DNA of 64,000 nt from Kaiparowitsia implicata GSE-PSE-MK54-09C (GTDB taxonomy: Bacteria; Cyanobacteriota; Cyanobacteriia; Elainellales; Elainellaceae), in contig JAHHHI010000089.1 in the NCBI GenBank assembly GCA_019359435.1, forward strand, positions 1 to 64,000. Direction: 5' to 3'. Within the stretch, counting starts at the first letter, position 1. Each line of letters opens with the position of its first letter. This document shows positions 35,079-43,961 of this stretch, piece after piece. The notes beneath the pieces were generated by a model. The model saw only the letters and a list, made by a program, of their open reading frames with translations. It ran no database searches and had not been told where the DNA came from. Both the position numbers and the translations under genes were made by a program.

Positions 35079-36374
35079 ATGATTGACTGGTCGCCTGATC
35101 CCTACATCGTCGTGCTGACCGGAGCAGGCTTCTTAATAGCCCTGGTTGCCTGGCTGCCTCTGGCGCTCCGTCGATTGCCGATATCACTTCCCATCGTCTG
35201 CATCATCATTGGCGCGATTATTTTCGGCATGCAACATGGGGGCGTTGACCCTTCTCCTGGAGCCCATCCTTACATAACCGAGCGTTTGACCGAGTTTGTC
35301 GTGATTATCGCGCTGATGGGCGCGGGCCTCAAGATAGATCGGATTTTCTCGTTCAAGCAGTGGGGCATGACCTGGCGGCTGCTACTCATTACCATGCCCT
35401 TGAGCATTGTTGCGATCATGGGCGTCGGCCTGTGGGTCCTGGGCATTGGGCTATTGGCGTCTCTGCTCCTGGCTGCAAGCCTCGCACCAACCGATCCTGT
35501 ACTTGCCGCCGATGTTCAGGTTGGGGCACCCTCGGAAGGCGGTGAAGATACGGTGCGCTTTGCGCTCACCTCAGAAGCAGGCCTAAATGATGGCCTTGCC
35601 TTTCCCTTCGTCCATCTGGCGGTTGCCATAAGCCTGGCTGCCACTACGGGCGAAGATTGGTTCGTTCGTTGGCTGAGCTTTAATGTCGTATGGGAGATCG
35701 TTGCAGGCATTTGCTGCGGCTGGCTAATTGGCCGTCTGTTCGGCTGGCTGACCTTCAAAATGCCCGGTGATACTTTGGCGAAGACCGGAGACGGTTTGAT
35801 CGCCATAGCGGCCACATTCATATCGTATGGGGTATCGGAACTGATCCATTGCTATGGCTTCTTCGCTGTGTTCGTTACTGCCCTGACACTGCGCAGTGCC
35901 CATCGAGATCACGAGTTTCAGCGCGACATGCATGACATCACCGAGCAGGTCGAGCGCATCGCCATGATGGTGCTGTTGCTAGCCTTTGGCGGTTCTCTCG
36001 TGACGGGTCTGCCAGCGCCTGTCGGCTGGACCGAGCTTCTCGCAGCGGTTCTTATTCTCTTTGTCGTTCGTCCGGTTGCTGGCCTTATCGGTATGATCGG
36101 CGCCCCAGCCACGCTTGGCGAGAAATTTGCCATTGCCTTTTTTGGCATCCGCGGCGTGGGCTCGTTCTACTATCTGGCCTACGGCCTCAACCATGGAGAG
36201 TTTGAGCACGCGGACCGCCTTTGGACCATCCTATCGGTGGTGGTCATCATGTCTGTTGTTATGCACGGACTTACCGTCACCCCGGTGATGCGCTGGCTTG
36301 ACAGGCGCCTGGGTCGTGATCCGGAAAAGGATGGGGTGCCACCTCCAGGGCTGCAGGGACCGGCAGAAACATAG
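35079..36374 (+). CDS. Na+/H+ (cation/proton) antiporter, CPA1 type
   Basis: 431 residues with about 12 membrane helices. LTEFVVIIALMGAGLKID is the fourth-helix region, ASLAPTDPVLAADVQVG carries the TDP motif typical of CPA1 cation/proton exchangers, and TSEAGLNDGLAFPFVHLA has the conserved E..LND ion-binding segment. FFGIRGVGSFYYL near the C-terminus is also conserved. It exchanges Na+ or K+ for protons across the inner membrane. ATG 35079 follows AGGGAAA; the frame extends upstream but without similarity. Confidence 0.87.
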   Translation: MIDWSPDPYIVVLTGAGFLIALVAWLPLALRRLPISLPIVCIIIGAIIFGMQHGGVDPSPGAHPYITERLTEFVVIIALMGAGLKIDRIFSFKQWGMTWRLLLITMPLSIVAIMGVGLWVLGIGLLASLLLAASLAPTDPVLAADVQVGAPSEGGEDTVRFALTSEAGLNDGLAFPFVHLAVAISLAATTGEDWFVRWLSFNVVWEIVAGICCGWLIGRLFGWLTFKMPGDTLAKTGDGLIAIAATFISYGVSELIHCYGFFAVFVTALTLRSAHRDHEFQRDMHDITEQVERIAMMVLLLAFGGSLVTGLPAPVGWTELLAAVLILFVVRPVAGLIGMIGAPATLGEKFAIAFFGIRGVGSFYYLAYGLNHGEFEHADRLWTILSVVVIMSVVMHGLTVTPVMRWLDRRLGRDPEKDGVPPPGLQGPAET

Positions 36375-36540
36375 AAATTGTTAATCCCGGTCCTCAACCC
36401 TTCGCAACCCACACTGGAAAGCTGAACCATCCGCAAACCTACCTACGGTATAAGCACCATCAGCTTTCGAACCCTTTTCGACATCCCACGATGCCAACCA
36501 ACTCCTGAAAGCGGCCACACTGGTCCTCCTACAGGACAGC
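36375..36540. other. Convergent gap, no gene recognised (continues to 36755)
   Basis: The 380 bases between the antiporter and GGDEF/EAL stops contain no supportable gene. A minus-strand frame at 36381-36683 has no ribosome site, and its translation crosses a simple repeat. The repeat itself is listed separately. Confidence 0.4.
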
Positions 36541-36565
36541 GCTGGGCTGGGCTGGGCTGGGCTGG
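36541..36565 (+). repeat. Five tandem copies of GCTGG
   Basis: Perfect 5-base unit repeated five times, in noncoding DNA. Such short tandem arrays can change length by slippage; no gene depends on it visibly. Confidence 0.85.
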
Positions 36566-36755
36566 GGATAATGACGTTTCGTAGCCACCTGCGTCTTGGG
36601 CTGTTGATGTCGGTCCACTCCCCATCAGCAACGGCCTCGATCATGGCGAAAAACTCAGCGGTGGTAGCCTCCCCGCAATGCAATGGCAGGAGCGGTAAGA
36701 AAGGTGTTCTAGGTAGCTATTCTCCAGGCAGCAGCTTTCCCGCTAAGAGTGTCCC

Positions 36756-38870
36756 TCAATACTTACGATTACGGTCGCATCCAGGCCCTCCAGGCGGATA
36801 AGGAGATATTCTGCCGAGCAATTGATCCAAAGGTTCTGGACGGTGCATTGCAAAGCCCTGTCCTAGACTAACCCCCAAATCCGCCAGTATGGGCAGGGTT
36901 TCGAGGTGTTCTATGCGCTCGGCGACAACCACAAGTCCCAGGCTTTTGCCAATCCCGCAGATCGAGCGGACGACCTCCCGATCAAACTGGCTGGTGGCAA
37001 TGTTTTCGATAAAGGATCCGTCAATCTTGATACTGTCGACCGGAAAGCGTCGGAGGTAAGAAAAGGAGCTCATCCCGGCGCCGAAGTCATCCAGGCTGAC
37101 GCGACAGCCCTTTTCTCTGGCCTTGCGAACGAAGCGCTCCGCCGCCTCGACATTGGTCAAGGCCGCCGTTTCCGTGATCTCAAAAACCAAATGACGCAAG
37201 GAAGCACCAGACTCTCCTGCTGATAGCTCCACGAACTCCCAAAGCAAGGGATCACTCAGCGTGTGTGCTGAGAGGTTTATGCCAAGCGTAATTTCCAGGC
37301 TCCCCCCGGGTCGATTACCGATCTGTTTCAACGCCAGGCGAATGATGTGACGATCAAGAACAGCGGCCATGCCGAAGCGCTCGGCTGCAGGAATGAACTC
37401 AGCCGGGGAGATGAGTTTGCCAGCTGGAGATACCAATCGAGCCAGTACCTCGACACGGCCAGTTGGTACCTCTGGCTGATCCAGGGAGCGGATCTCCTGC
37501 CCGAATAGCTGCACGCGCCCTTCGTCCATCGCAATCGCCAGATTTGCGACGAGGCGCCCTGCGGTTAAGCCAGAGCCCTGCGAGATGTCCCTCTCCAACA
37601 TCCAGCGGTTCCGGCCGCCTGACTTGGCGGCATAGGAGGCATCGTCGGCCCGCGCCAATGCGTCTGCGGGTTCTATTTTTTCAGAAGCAATCACAGCAAC
37701 ACCGATGCTTGCTCCAAGTGGATGATAGGCCCCGACCCCGAGCTGTGTCACTTGCCTAACTGCCCCCAGCATGGTTCCCGCTGCGCGTGAGGGCTCGGCG
37801 TCTGAAAGGGCGAGGGCGACCGCGAACTCGTCGCCACCCAGGCGAGCCAAAAGCGCCTTGGGGAAAGCTTCGCGAAAGCTGGCCGCAATCTGCTTGAGTG
37901 CGGCATCGCCAGCGGCGTGACCCTGCGAGTCGTTCAGTGCCTTGAAGTAATCAAGATCGATGTAGTAAAGGGCGAAAGGCTCGGAGCCAGCGCAACTGAT
38001 CTTTTTACTCAGTTCGACCCCAAAGGCTGAGCGATTCAGTAGCCCAGTGAGGCTGTCCTGGCTTGCTGCTAGCGCGAGCTTTCTTTGCTCCTCAACTTCA
38101 TCGGTTGTGTCACGCGTGGTGCCAACGAGCCGCCCAGAGGTCCCGGACACCTGCAGGAAAATGCAGAGGGTCTCAACATGGCGGACCGTCCCATCTCGCC
38201 GTGTGATGCGGTAGCTGACCTTGCTTGGGAGATGGGTAGTCAGCGGAAGGTTGTGTTCACGCTCAGCGCGCTGTTTGTCCTCTGGATGCAAGAAGTTCTG
38301 CCACGTCCCCCGTGGCACCACTCCGGCATCGGGCTCCAGGCCGAAAATCTCTCTCGTTCGGGTGTCCCAGAAGCTAAGTTGCGTGTCGACGTCGAAATGC
38401 CAACTTCCTAGGCCGCTTGCCTCCAGAGCCAAGCGGTTCTGTTCGTTCGCTTGCGCCAGCTCGCCTTCAATTTCTTTCTGCCTGGTGATATCAGTCTGAA
38501 CGCCGACAGCGCGCACTGGACGCCCTTCGCTGTCCCATTCGATCACTCCCCCTCGATCAAGAACCCAGATCCAGCTTCCGCACTTGTGTCTCAGCCTCAG
38601 CTCGGTTTCGATATTGCTGACAGCACCGGACAGGTGGCCTTCGCCACTGCGGATGGCCCGTTCCCTATCGTCAGGGTGCGTGAGGTTTAGCCACAGATCA
38701 CTGGTTTGGGCCAACTCGCCTTCGGCATAGCCCAGCATTTCAAACCAGCTTGCTGAATAGTAGCAGTGATCTGTTCGCAGGTCCCAGTCCCACAACCCCA
38801 GCTTGGCTCGCTCGATCGCATGTCGCCAGACATCCTCCTTGGGGGCTTCTGGGGTGGTCTGCTTTCCCAT
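36756..38870 (-). CDS. PAS-PAS-GGDEF-EAL cyclic-di-GMP protein
   Basis: 704 residues, no membrane segment seen. PAS 1 (residues about 12-135) and PAS 2 (about 145-265) precede a GGDEF domain with an intact GGDEF at 345-349 and no RxxD inhibitory site nine residues before it. The EAL domain follows: the signature is EVLAR at 474-478, with N532, E564/E567, DDFGAG at 594-599, K615 and QGF at 671-673. The later motif reads AERIE (650-654) where AEGVE is usual. It could be a cyclase, a phosphodiesterase or both, controlled by the PAS domains. It is a single-gene unit. Confidence 0.9.
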   Translation of the reverse strand: MGKQTTPEAPKEDVWRHAIERAKLGLWDWDLRTDHCYYSASWFEMLGYAEGELAQTSDLWLNLTHPDDRERAIRSGEGHLSGAVSNIETELRLRHKCGSWIWVLDRGGVIEWDSEGRPVRAVGVQTDITRQKEIEGELAQANEQNRLALEASGLGSWHFDVDTQLSFWDTRTREIFGLEPDAGVVPRGTWQNFLHPEDKQRAEREHNLPLTTHLPSKVSYRITRRDGTVRHVETLCIFLQVSGTSGRLVGTTRDTTDEVEEQRKLALAASQDSLTGLLNRSAFGVELSKKISCAGSEPFALYYIDLDYFKALNDSQGHAAGDAALKQIAASFREAFPKALLARLGGDEFAVALALSDAEPSRAAGTMLGAVRQVTQLGVGAYHPLGASIGVAVIASEKIEPADALARADDASYAAKSGGRNRWMLERDISQGSGLTAGRLVANLAIAMDEGRVQLFGQEIRSLDQPEVPTGRVEVLARLVSPAGKLISPAEFIPAAERFGMAAVLDRHIIRLALKQIGNRPGGSLEITLGINLSAHTLSDPLLWEFVELSAGESGASLRHLVFEITETAALTNVEAAERFVRKAREKGCRVSLDDFGAGMSSFSYLRRFPVDSIKIDGSFIENIATSQFDREVVRSICGIGKSLGLVVVAERIEHLETLPILADLGVSLGQGFAMHRPEPLDQLLGRISPYPPGGPGCDRNRKY

Positions 38871-39277
38871 TCGTGAACTTGTCCATCTCCGACGTTCATT
38901 GTGAGCGCACGGTCACAATGAGTCATTAACTTGGAACATCAACCTGCGCATGATGAGCCCACATTGCGACCATGACCTTATCACCGTTTCGGGCGGGCTG
39001 ACCGGGAGACTCAGCCTTGAAATGTTCGGTGAAAAAACCCCGAGGCTCCGACCCCACTGTTGACGTTGGGCGCTGGCGAGGCAGCGAGACGGCGACAGAC
39101 TATGAACATATATCAAAGGCCAAGGCGACCCACCACTGCCCAGTGGCAAAGGACGCCATCGCCATTCACAGCGCAGGGAAGAATTCCTGTATCAGACGTG
39201 GGCAGCATTATCCTCGACGGGTGATGAAGGATGCAAATAGGGCTTGGCCATTACCGACGCATCCCGGGATCCGAGCG
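38871..39277. other. Gene-poor stretch between the GGDEF/EAL and PBP genes
   Basis: About 400 bases, presumably with the promoter of the GGDEF/EAL gene and the 3' end of the PBP transcript. Frames here lack ribosome sites and family features. No T-tailed hairpin was seen. Confidence 0.4.
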
Positions 39278-41569
39278 TCATTTTTCACAGATGCGCCGCG
39301 GGCCTGAATAGGGCTGGAATGTGCAATCTGACGCCCTGAAGGACCGGTAGGACTGGGCACAAAGTTGTATGTTGCAGTGCGGTGCGTTCAAATCAGACGC
39401 TTGGTTTGCACCTTCTTCCGGGGCCAGCGTCAACGTCGATCCAGCGGGAGGTACTGCATCGGTCATGAAGGCGCGCCAGATCATGGCGGGCAACTGGCCG
39501 CCGGTGACCTCATCCATGGGGGTTCCATCGTCGTTGCCCACCCAAACCCCCACCGTGTAGTTGCCGTCGAAACCGATAAACCATGCGTCGCGATAATCCT
39601 GGCTGGTGCCGGTCTTGCCCCCCGCCGGACGATCAAGAAGGGCTGCTTGCCCTGTACCTCTTTCCACGACCAGCTGGAGCAAAGAAAACATAGGCGCCTG
39701 AACCGCTCCCAGCGGGAGCGCCGCTCTTACGGGCGGGCCGATAGTAAAGGGCCGACCGTTAGGGGCTTCGAATGTTGCTATCCCGTAGGCTTCGATAGGT
39801 GCAATCCCTGCCCGTACCGATGCATACGCACCAGTAATGTCCAGAAGACTGACCTCGGATGCGCCAAGAATAAGGCTAGGAGTTTCCTGCAAGGGGGCGT
39901 CAATCCCCAATTCCCGCGCGGCGGCAATAACGTTAGGCAGGCCTACTTCCATGCCCAAGCCTACCGTCGCTACATTCAACGATCGGGCAAAGGCTTCGGC
40001 CATGCTGACCCGTCCAGCGTACTCGCCATCAAAATTCTGTGGTGCCCACCCATCGATCTCAATGGGAGTATCGTCCAGTCGGCTGTCGGGCGTCGCACCC
40101 AGCTTGAGCGCTGCATAATAGGTGAAGAGCTTGAAGGTAGAGCCTGGCTGTCGCATCGCCAGCGCGCGGTTGAACTCACTGTCCGCATAGTCCAACCCGC
40201 CAACCATGGCGACGACGGCTCCGTCCGGAGCCAGGACCACCATAGCCGCCTGGGTGGCGCCCGAGGCGACGGCATTGTCTCTCATCACCGAGCGGACCGA
40301 TTGCTCGGCAATATACTGCAGGTCGGGCGCAAGTGTGGTCGTGACCTTGACGCTGCCGAGGAATTGACCAGATGTCTCCTGTGCTTCCTGCATCACCCAA
40401 TCGGCAAACCATGTTCCGGTGCCCAGTTCGGGTCGTTGCGGCTGAAGCTGCGCCGAGTTAAGTTGAGCTTGCATTGCGGCATCTTCGTCAAGGAAGCCTG
40501 CATCCTGCATCGCCTGTAGTACAACTGCGGCCCGATCGCGGGCACCATCGAGGTTCTTGATCGGGTTCAGCGAGGAAGGCGATGCAATGAGGCCGGCGAG
40601 CAGAGCGCTCTCGGCAATCGTGAGGTCTCCCACTGCCTTATTGAAGTAGACACGGGCAGCGGCCGGCATTCCGGTCGCACCCGCGCCCAGATAGATATTG
40701 TTTAGGTACAACGTGAGAATTTCGTCCTTGGAAAGTCGGCTCTCCAGCCACAGGGACAAGAACAATTCCTGGACCTTGCGTCTAAGTGTCCGTTCCTGGT
40801 CCAAGTACAGTATTTTGAGCAGTTGCTGGGTGATCGTACTGCCGCCCTCAAGCACCTGGCCCGCCGATACGTTGCGCCCCAAAGCGCGAGCGATGCCGAA
40901 AACGTCTATGCCCCAATGCTCGGTGAACCTGCGGTCCTCGATTGCAAGGACCGCTTCGACCAACGCATCGGGAAATTCGTCCCTCGGCGCAGCCGCCTCC
41001 TGATAGGGGCCGCGTTGGATGAGCGGTTGGCCGTCGTTTGTCGTCAATGCGATAACCTTGTTGTCCGCATGGCCCGATGCGATCCGCTCGAAGGGCACAT
41101 CGTGGAGGGCCCAGACCATAAGCGAGGCAAGCGCCACGACGGCAAGCAAACCGACCAGTGCACCGCTCAGCAATAGTTTTTGGCGCAGCCCGGCGCGGTC
41201 TTCGGGTCTGCTGGTAACGAGATTGTCGCCACTTGTCCGGTTGCCGGCTTGAGCCTGGGGCAGGTGCGAGGTCGCGTCCTCGCGGCTTCGGTTGCGGAAT
41301 TTTGCCCGAGCCACGCTGATGCCCGACGTCATCAAGTTCCGCAACTTAACCAGTGCCGAGCGCAGTGTCGGGGCTAAACATGCAAAGAGCTTGCGCGTAT
41401 CCCGACCAATGGCCCTGATGAGCTCCAACAGGGCACGGCGCGTATCGACTACAGGTGCATCCGCGGGTGCTTCGCCGTTGACCAGCGGCTTGTCAGGTAA
41501 GCCAGTATTGCCCTGATCAGGCGCGTTCGGCCGCTGGACAACCTCAACTCTGGGTGGACGCTTAGCCAT
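39278..41569 (-). CDS. Class A penicillin-binding protein (transglycosylase/transpeptidase) with BA14K-like tail
   Basis: 763 residues: a 125-residue cytoplasmic N-terminus, one membrane helix (131-154), then a GT51 transglycosylase (E211-D212 in AIEDRRF, EGGSTITQQ at 241-249). The transpeptidase has S477-x-x-K480 (PGSTFK), SLN at 530-532 and KTG at 652-654. It polymerises and crosslinks peptidoglycan in the periplasm. Residues 731-761 (HCNIQLCAQSYRSFRASDC, then PYSGPRRIC) resemble the BA14K cysteine motif of Hyphomicrobiales surface proteins. The start codon is part of an inverted repeat and has no good ribosome site. It is close to PBP1A in layout. Confidence 0.9.
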   Translation of the reverse strand: MAKRPPRVEVVQRPNAPDQGNTGLPDKPLVNGEAPADAPVVDTRRALLELIRAIGRDTRKLFACLAPTLRSALVKLRNLMTSGISVARAKFRNRSREDATSHLPQAQAGNRTSGDNLVTSRPEDRAGLRQKLLLSGALVGLLAVVALASLMVWALHDVPFERIASGHADNKVIALTTNDGQPLIQRGPYQEAAAPRDEFPDALVEAVLAIEDRRFTEHWGIDVFGIARALGRNVSAGQVLEGGSTITQQLLKILYLDQERTLRRKVQELFLSLWLESRLSKDEILTLYLNNIYLGAGATGMPAAARVYFNKAVGDLTIAESALLAGLIASPSSLNPIKNLDGARDRAAVVLQAMQDAGFLDEDAAMQAQLNSAQLQPQRPELGTGTWFADWVMQEAQETSGQFLGSVKVTTTLAPDLQYIAEQSVRSVMRDNAVASGATQAAMVVLAPDGAVVAMVGGLDYADSEFNRALAMRQPGSTFKLFTYYAALKLGATPDSRLDDTPIEIDGWAPQNFDGEYAGRVSMAEAFARSLNVATVGLGMEVGLPNVIAAARELGIDAPLQETPSLILGASEVSLLDITGAYASVRAGIAPIEAYGIATFEAPNGRPFTIGPPVRAALPLGAVQAPMFSLLQLVVERGTGQAALLDRPAGGKTGTSQDYRDAWFIGFDGNYTVGVWVGNDDGTPMDEVTGGQLPAMIWRAFMTDAVPPAGSTLTLAPEEGANQASDLNAPHCNIQLCAQSYRSFRASDCTFQPYSGPRRICEK

Positions 41570-41602
41570 TAAAGGGCCCGATTGTGTAAGGCTGCCCTTT
41601 AA
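41569..41602. promoter_or_regulatory. Inverted repeat spanning the start codon of the PBP gene
   Basis: TTAAAGGGC at 41569-41577 and GCCCTTTAA at 41594-41602 are perfect 9-base arms separated by 16 bases. One arm includes the first base of the start codon and the region where a ribosome site should be. It could be an operator or an RNA hairpin limiting translation. Confidence 0.45.
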
Positions 41603-42144
41603 CGGTTGGCGGCATCATCCGTTTCAATGGCAGAATGACTTTCCCCTACCATGTATACGCAGCGGCGTAAGCGTGAAGCTGGCATGCTTGCCGGTTCGGA
41701 TGGGTATCGTTGAGAAATGCAGGTTGAAAGCAACGCCCATTTTCCGGCATCACCCGGCAATGACTTCGTCGCGGCCGGATTATAGCTCGTTTCCAGCCCG
41801 GTGCGCAAATTAGCAGCGTAGCCAGTTAAGTGAGACAGGGTCGGTACGATGCTCTGACGCAGCAAATTGTTGGAGGGAGAGGCATCAGGGCACACCCAGC
41901 TGCTGGAGATTGCCGATCGCCTCCCCGCTATCCACTGTTGCAGGAGCCCTAAGAGCAACTTGGGGGCCGTTTGCTGTCAGTCCGGTTTCTGGGTAGTAAC
42001 CTAAGAAGGCCTCCGTTCAGGATCCGACCCCGCTCCGGAGCTGAACTTCGCTGTCATCGATCCCGTGAGCGCCCGCAGTTCGTGGAGCGCCCTGGTTGAT
42101 TGGCTCGCAATCATGTGGAAATGAGACTTGTTCCGCGATCCGCT
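41603..42144. other. Gene-poor stretch upstream of the PBP gene
   Basis: About 540 bases, probably with the PBP promoter. The longest frame (minus, 41599-41958) begins with TTG, overlaps the inverted repeat and has no family features. Nothing else was recognised. Confidence 0.4.
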
Positions 42145-42530
42145 TTAGGCCCACGGAATGCCGGCTTTGACAAGGCCCTCGACTAGAAAGCCAGTGTGGG
42201 GTGGCCTCTGGTTGCGTCCAAAAAACTCCGCAATCGTCGTCCGGCCGTGCAGCCGTCACGATCCGCAGTGCATCTTTCGCTTCATCGACGGCCAAGATGG
42301 GCAAAGGCGGCTGCGAGGGTGGTCTGTGTCCATTCCAAGCCATCATGGTCGTCGCGCGCGCGCAGCGCCCAGACGAGGGCCTGTTCAAAGCGAGCGGCAG
42401 ACAAATGCGCCACAGCGATGGCGGTATAGCACCAGATCACTTCCGGCGCTCCGGGCATAAAGCCTAGTACCCGCATATGGCAGACGACGGCCTCGTCGAA
42501 GTTGCCGTGCTGCCGATGGGAACCCGGCAA
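42145..42530 (-). pseudogene. Frameshifted C-terminal remnant of a winged-helix/TPR regulator
   Basis: Three minus-strand frames together spell the end of a TPR regulator of the winged-helix plus TPR (adenylate-cyclase-like) family. The first is FDEAVVCHMRVLGFMPGAP then AVAHLSAARFEQALVWA and AAAFAHLGR; after a one-base shift near 42285 comes DEAKDALRIVTAARPD; after a second shift near 42230 comes TIAEFF then GFLVEGLVKAGIPWA and stop at 42145-42147. Intact relatives end ...DGLRKAGLPE. The N-terminal DNA-binding half is missing. An intact family member lies at 50045-51562. Confidence 0.65.
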
Positions 42531-42702
42531 AAATTAGCGACCTGACCGCAGATGGGTTATACCATCAATTACCCGCCGAACTAATCGAGAGCTGACAGAA
42601 GTGGGCATTTGCGCACGGACCGATGCTGGCTTTCGTATGCGGGTTTGATGTCTGAGCCGTGGCAAGCTATAGAGCCTGCACCTGTCATACTTCTGTGGAC
42701 CT

Positions 42703-43161
42703 ATGCCGCCTTTCAAGCATGTTCTTGCTGGACACAAAATATCGGACTCGAGGCTCGACCCCTCAGTACAAGCTCTGACGCTGTCGGATATTCGCGCGCC
42801 GGACGCTCCACTTGTCTACGTGAACCGCGGCTTTGAGAAGATGACCGGTTATGAGCGGGCCGACGTCATCGGGCGCAATTGCCGTTTTCTGCAAGGGCCC
42901 GACACTAGCCGCGACGCAGTCATGCAAATGAGGGCTGCAATCGCAAATGGCGAATATCTTCTCCTTGACATGATCAACTATCGCAAGAATGGAACGTCGT
43001 TCTGGAATCGGCTTTCTCTTACCCCTGTGAAGGATCCATCAGGAGAAGTAACGCATTACATCGGCCTTCAAAGTGACATTACTCGAATGCGCTTTCTGCA
43101 AGAGCGTCTTCGGTCAATTGCACTTGCCCTTGTGGGCGCCGAGAAGCAAGTGCCTGACTGA
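42703..43161 (+). CDS. Short LOV (blue-light) photosensor protein
   Basis: 152 residues. A PAS fold with the LOV signature GRNCRFLQG at residues 57-65: Cys60 is the residue that forms the flavin adduct in blue light. The flavin-contacting stretch MINYRKNGTSFWNRLSL and the closing VTHYIGLQSDIT are also canonical. About 25 residues remain after the core (FLQERLRSIALALVGAE), enough for one J-alpha-like helix and no effector domain. It is therefore a short LOV protein that would signal through dimerisation or a partner. ATG 42703 has no strong ribosome site. Neighbours do not reveal the partner. Confidence 0.85.
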   Translation: MPPFKHVLAGHKISDSRLDPSVQALTLSDIRAPDAPLVYVNRGFEKMTGYERADVIGRNCRFLQGPDTSRDAVMQMRAAIANGEYLLLDMINYRKNGTSFWNRLSLTPVKDPSGEVTHYIGLQSDITRMRFLQERLRSIALALVGAEKQVPD

Positions 43162-43441
43162 GCCCGCTGACCCTCGCCACCCGCTCGGTGAAATTTCCGA
43201 CGTCCGAGGGGCTGAAGGGAGATGGAATTGTTCAGACATCTCAACGGCAAGTCGGTCTCGCAAGCTGCATTAGTGGCGAAAGGCTGATAAAGGGTATGTG
43301 GGCCGTAAACCGTTCGCAGCAACGCCGGACACGCATATTCGGGTCGGCCAGCCGAATAAGCATTTTGCAGGCGCCCTGAAGAGGATGCGGCCGGCGTTGC
43401 AGTGGATTGGAACGGACTGGGTTTTTGGAAGTTAACTGAGC
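43162..43441. other. Gap between LOV gene and the C-tract
   Basis: About 280 bases with no supportable gene, leading into a simple-sequence region (AAACC repeats and C-tract) listed separately. Confidence 0.4.
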
Positions 43442-43469
43442 AAACCAAACCAAACCTACCCCCCCCCCC
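43442..43469 (+). repeat. Three AAACC repeats followed by an 11-base C tract
   Basis: AAACC x3 at 43442-43456 and C11 at 43459-43469. The C tract ends 9 bases before the ATG of a small membrane-peptide frame, a place where length change could alter translation initiation or promoter spacing. Confidence 0.8.
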
Positions 43470-43478
43470 GAGTGACCC

Positions 43479-43601
43479 ATGACCGCAATTCTGATCGTTT
43501 GCGCACTACTTTGCCTGAGCTTGCCTGCTGCACTGCTAGCCGCCCTGGTCCACAATGACCGCGATGCGCGTCGCGCTGAGCACGGAGACAAGATCCGCTA
43601 A
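43479..43601 (+). CDS. Possible 40-residue single-pass membrane peptide
   Basis: ATG 43479 to TAA 43601 encodes a hydrophobic segment (AILIVCALLCLSLPAALLAALV) followed by a short charged tail (HNDRDARRAEHGDKIR). The layout fits a small inner-membrane peptide with its tail in the cytoplasm. The only ribosome-site candidate is GAGTGA just upstream, next to the C tract. I do not recognise a family; it may be a chance frame. Confidence 0.35.
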   Translation: MTAILIVCALLCLSLPAALLAALVHNDRDARRAEHGDKIR

Positions 43602-43961
43602 TTGGATATTTGCGCGTCTACTCCGCATTCCAGGCCTCATCCCCTGAGAGCTACGACATTTGAAAGTGAACTGCGCCTAAAGGAGTGGTTCACGCCGGCG
43701 TTAAATTGGCTTGGCTAATAGGTCCTCATCAAAACAGCGCATCGCAACGAGGACCATCCAACGACGAAGACCTTCTCCCTTCCCGTCACTATGGCCGTCG
43801 CCGTACTCGGCCTTTGCAACAGTCACTGCTCCTGCCCAGGCAGCGACCCGCCTGATGAGTAGCTCGCTGGAGGCTTCGAACACCGCTGTGAGACCCTGCG
43901 CCCGCCGGGCCTGGGAAAGATGTCGAAGGCGTTGGCGCGAACCAGACCGCCGAGTTCGTAG
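43602..43961. other. Gap downstream of the winged-helix/membrane regulator
   Basis: About 360 bases with no supportable gene; a minus frame at 43701-43883 starts with GTG, lacks a ribosome site and shows no family features. Confidence 0.35.

Noticed and set aside
36381-36683. Minus-strand frame of 100 codons in the antiporter/GGDEF gap
   Set aside because: It reads through the GCTGG repeat as Pro-Ser-Pro-Ala runs and has no ribosome site.
38913-39307. Short frames on both strands in the gap between the GGDEF/EAL and PBP genes
   Set aside because: No ribosome sites and no family resemblance.
41599-41958. Minus-strand frame of 119 codons upstream of the PBP gene
   Set aside because: TTG start without ribosome site; overlaps the inverted repeat; composition typical of noncoding DNA.
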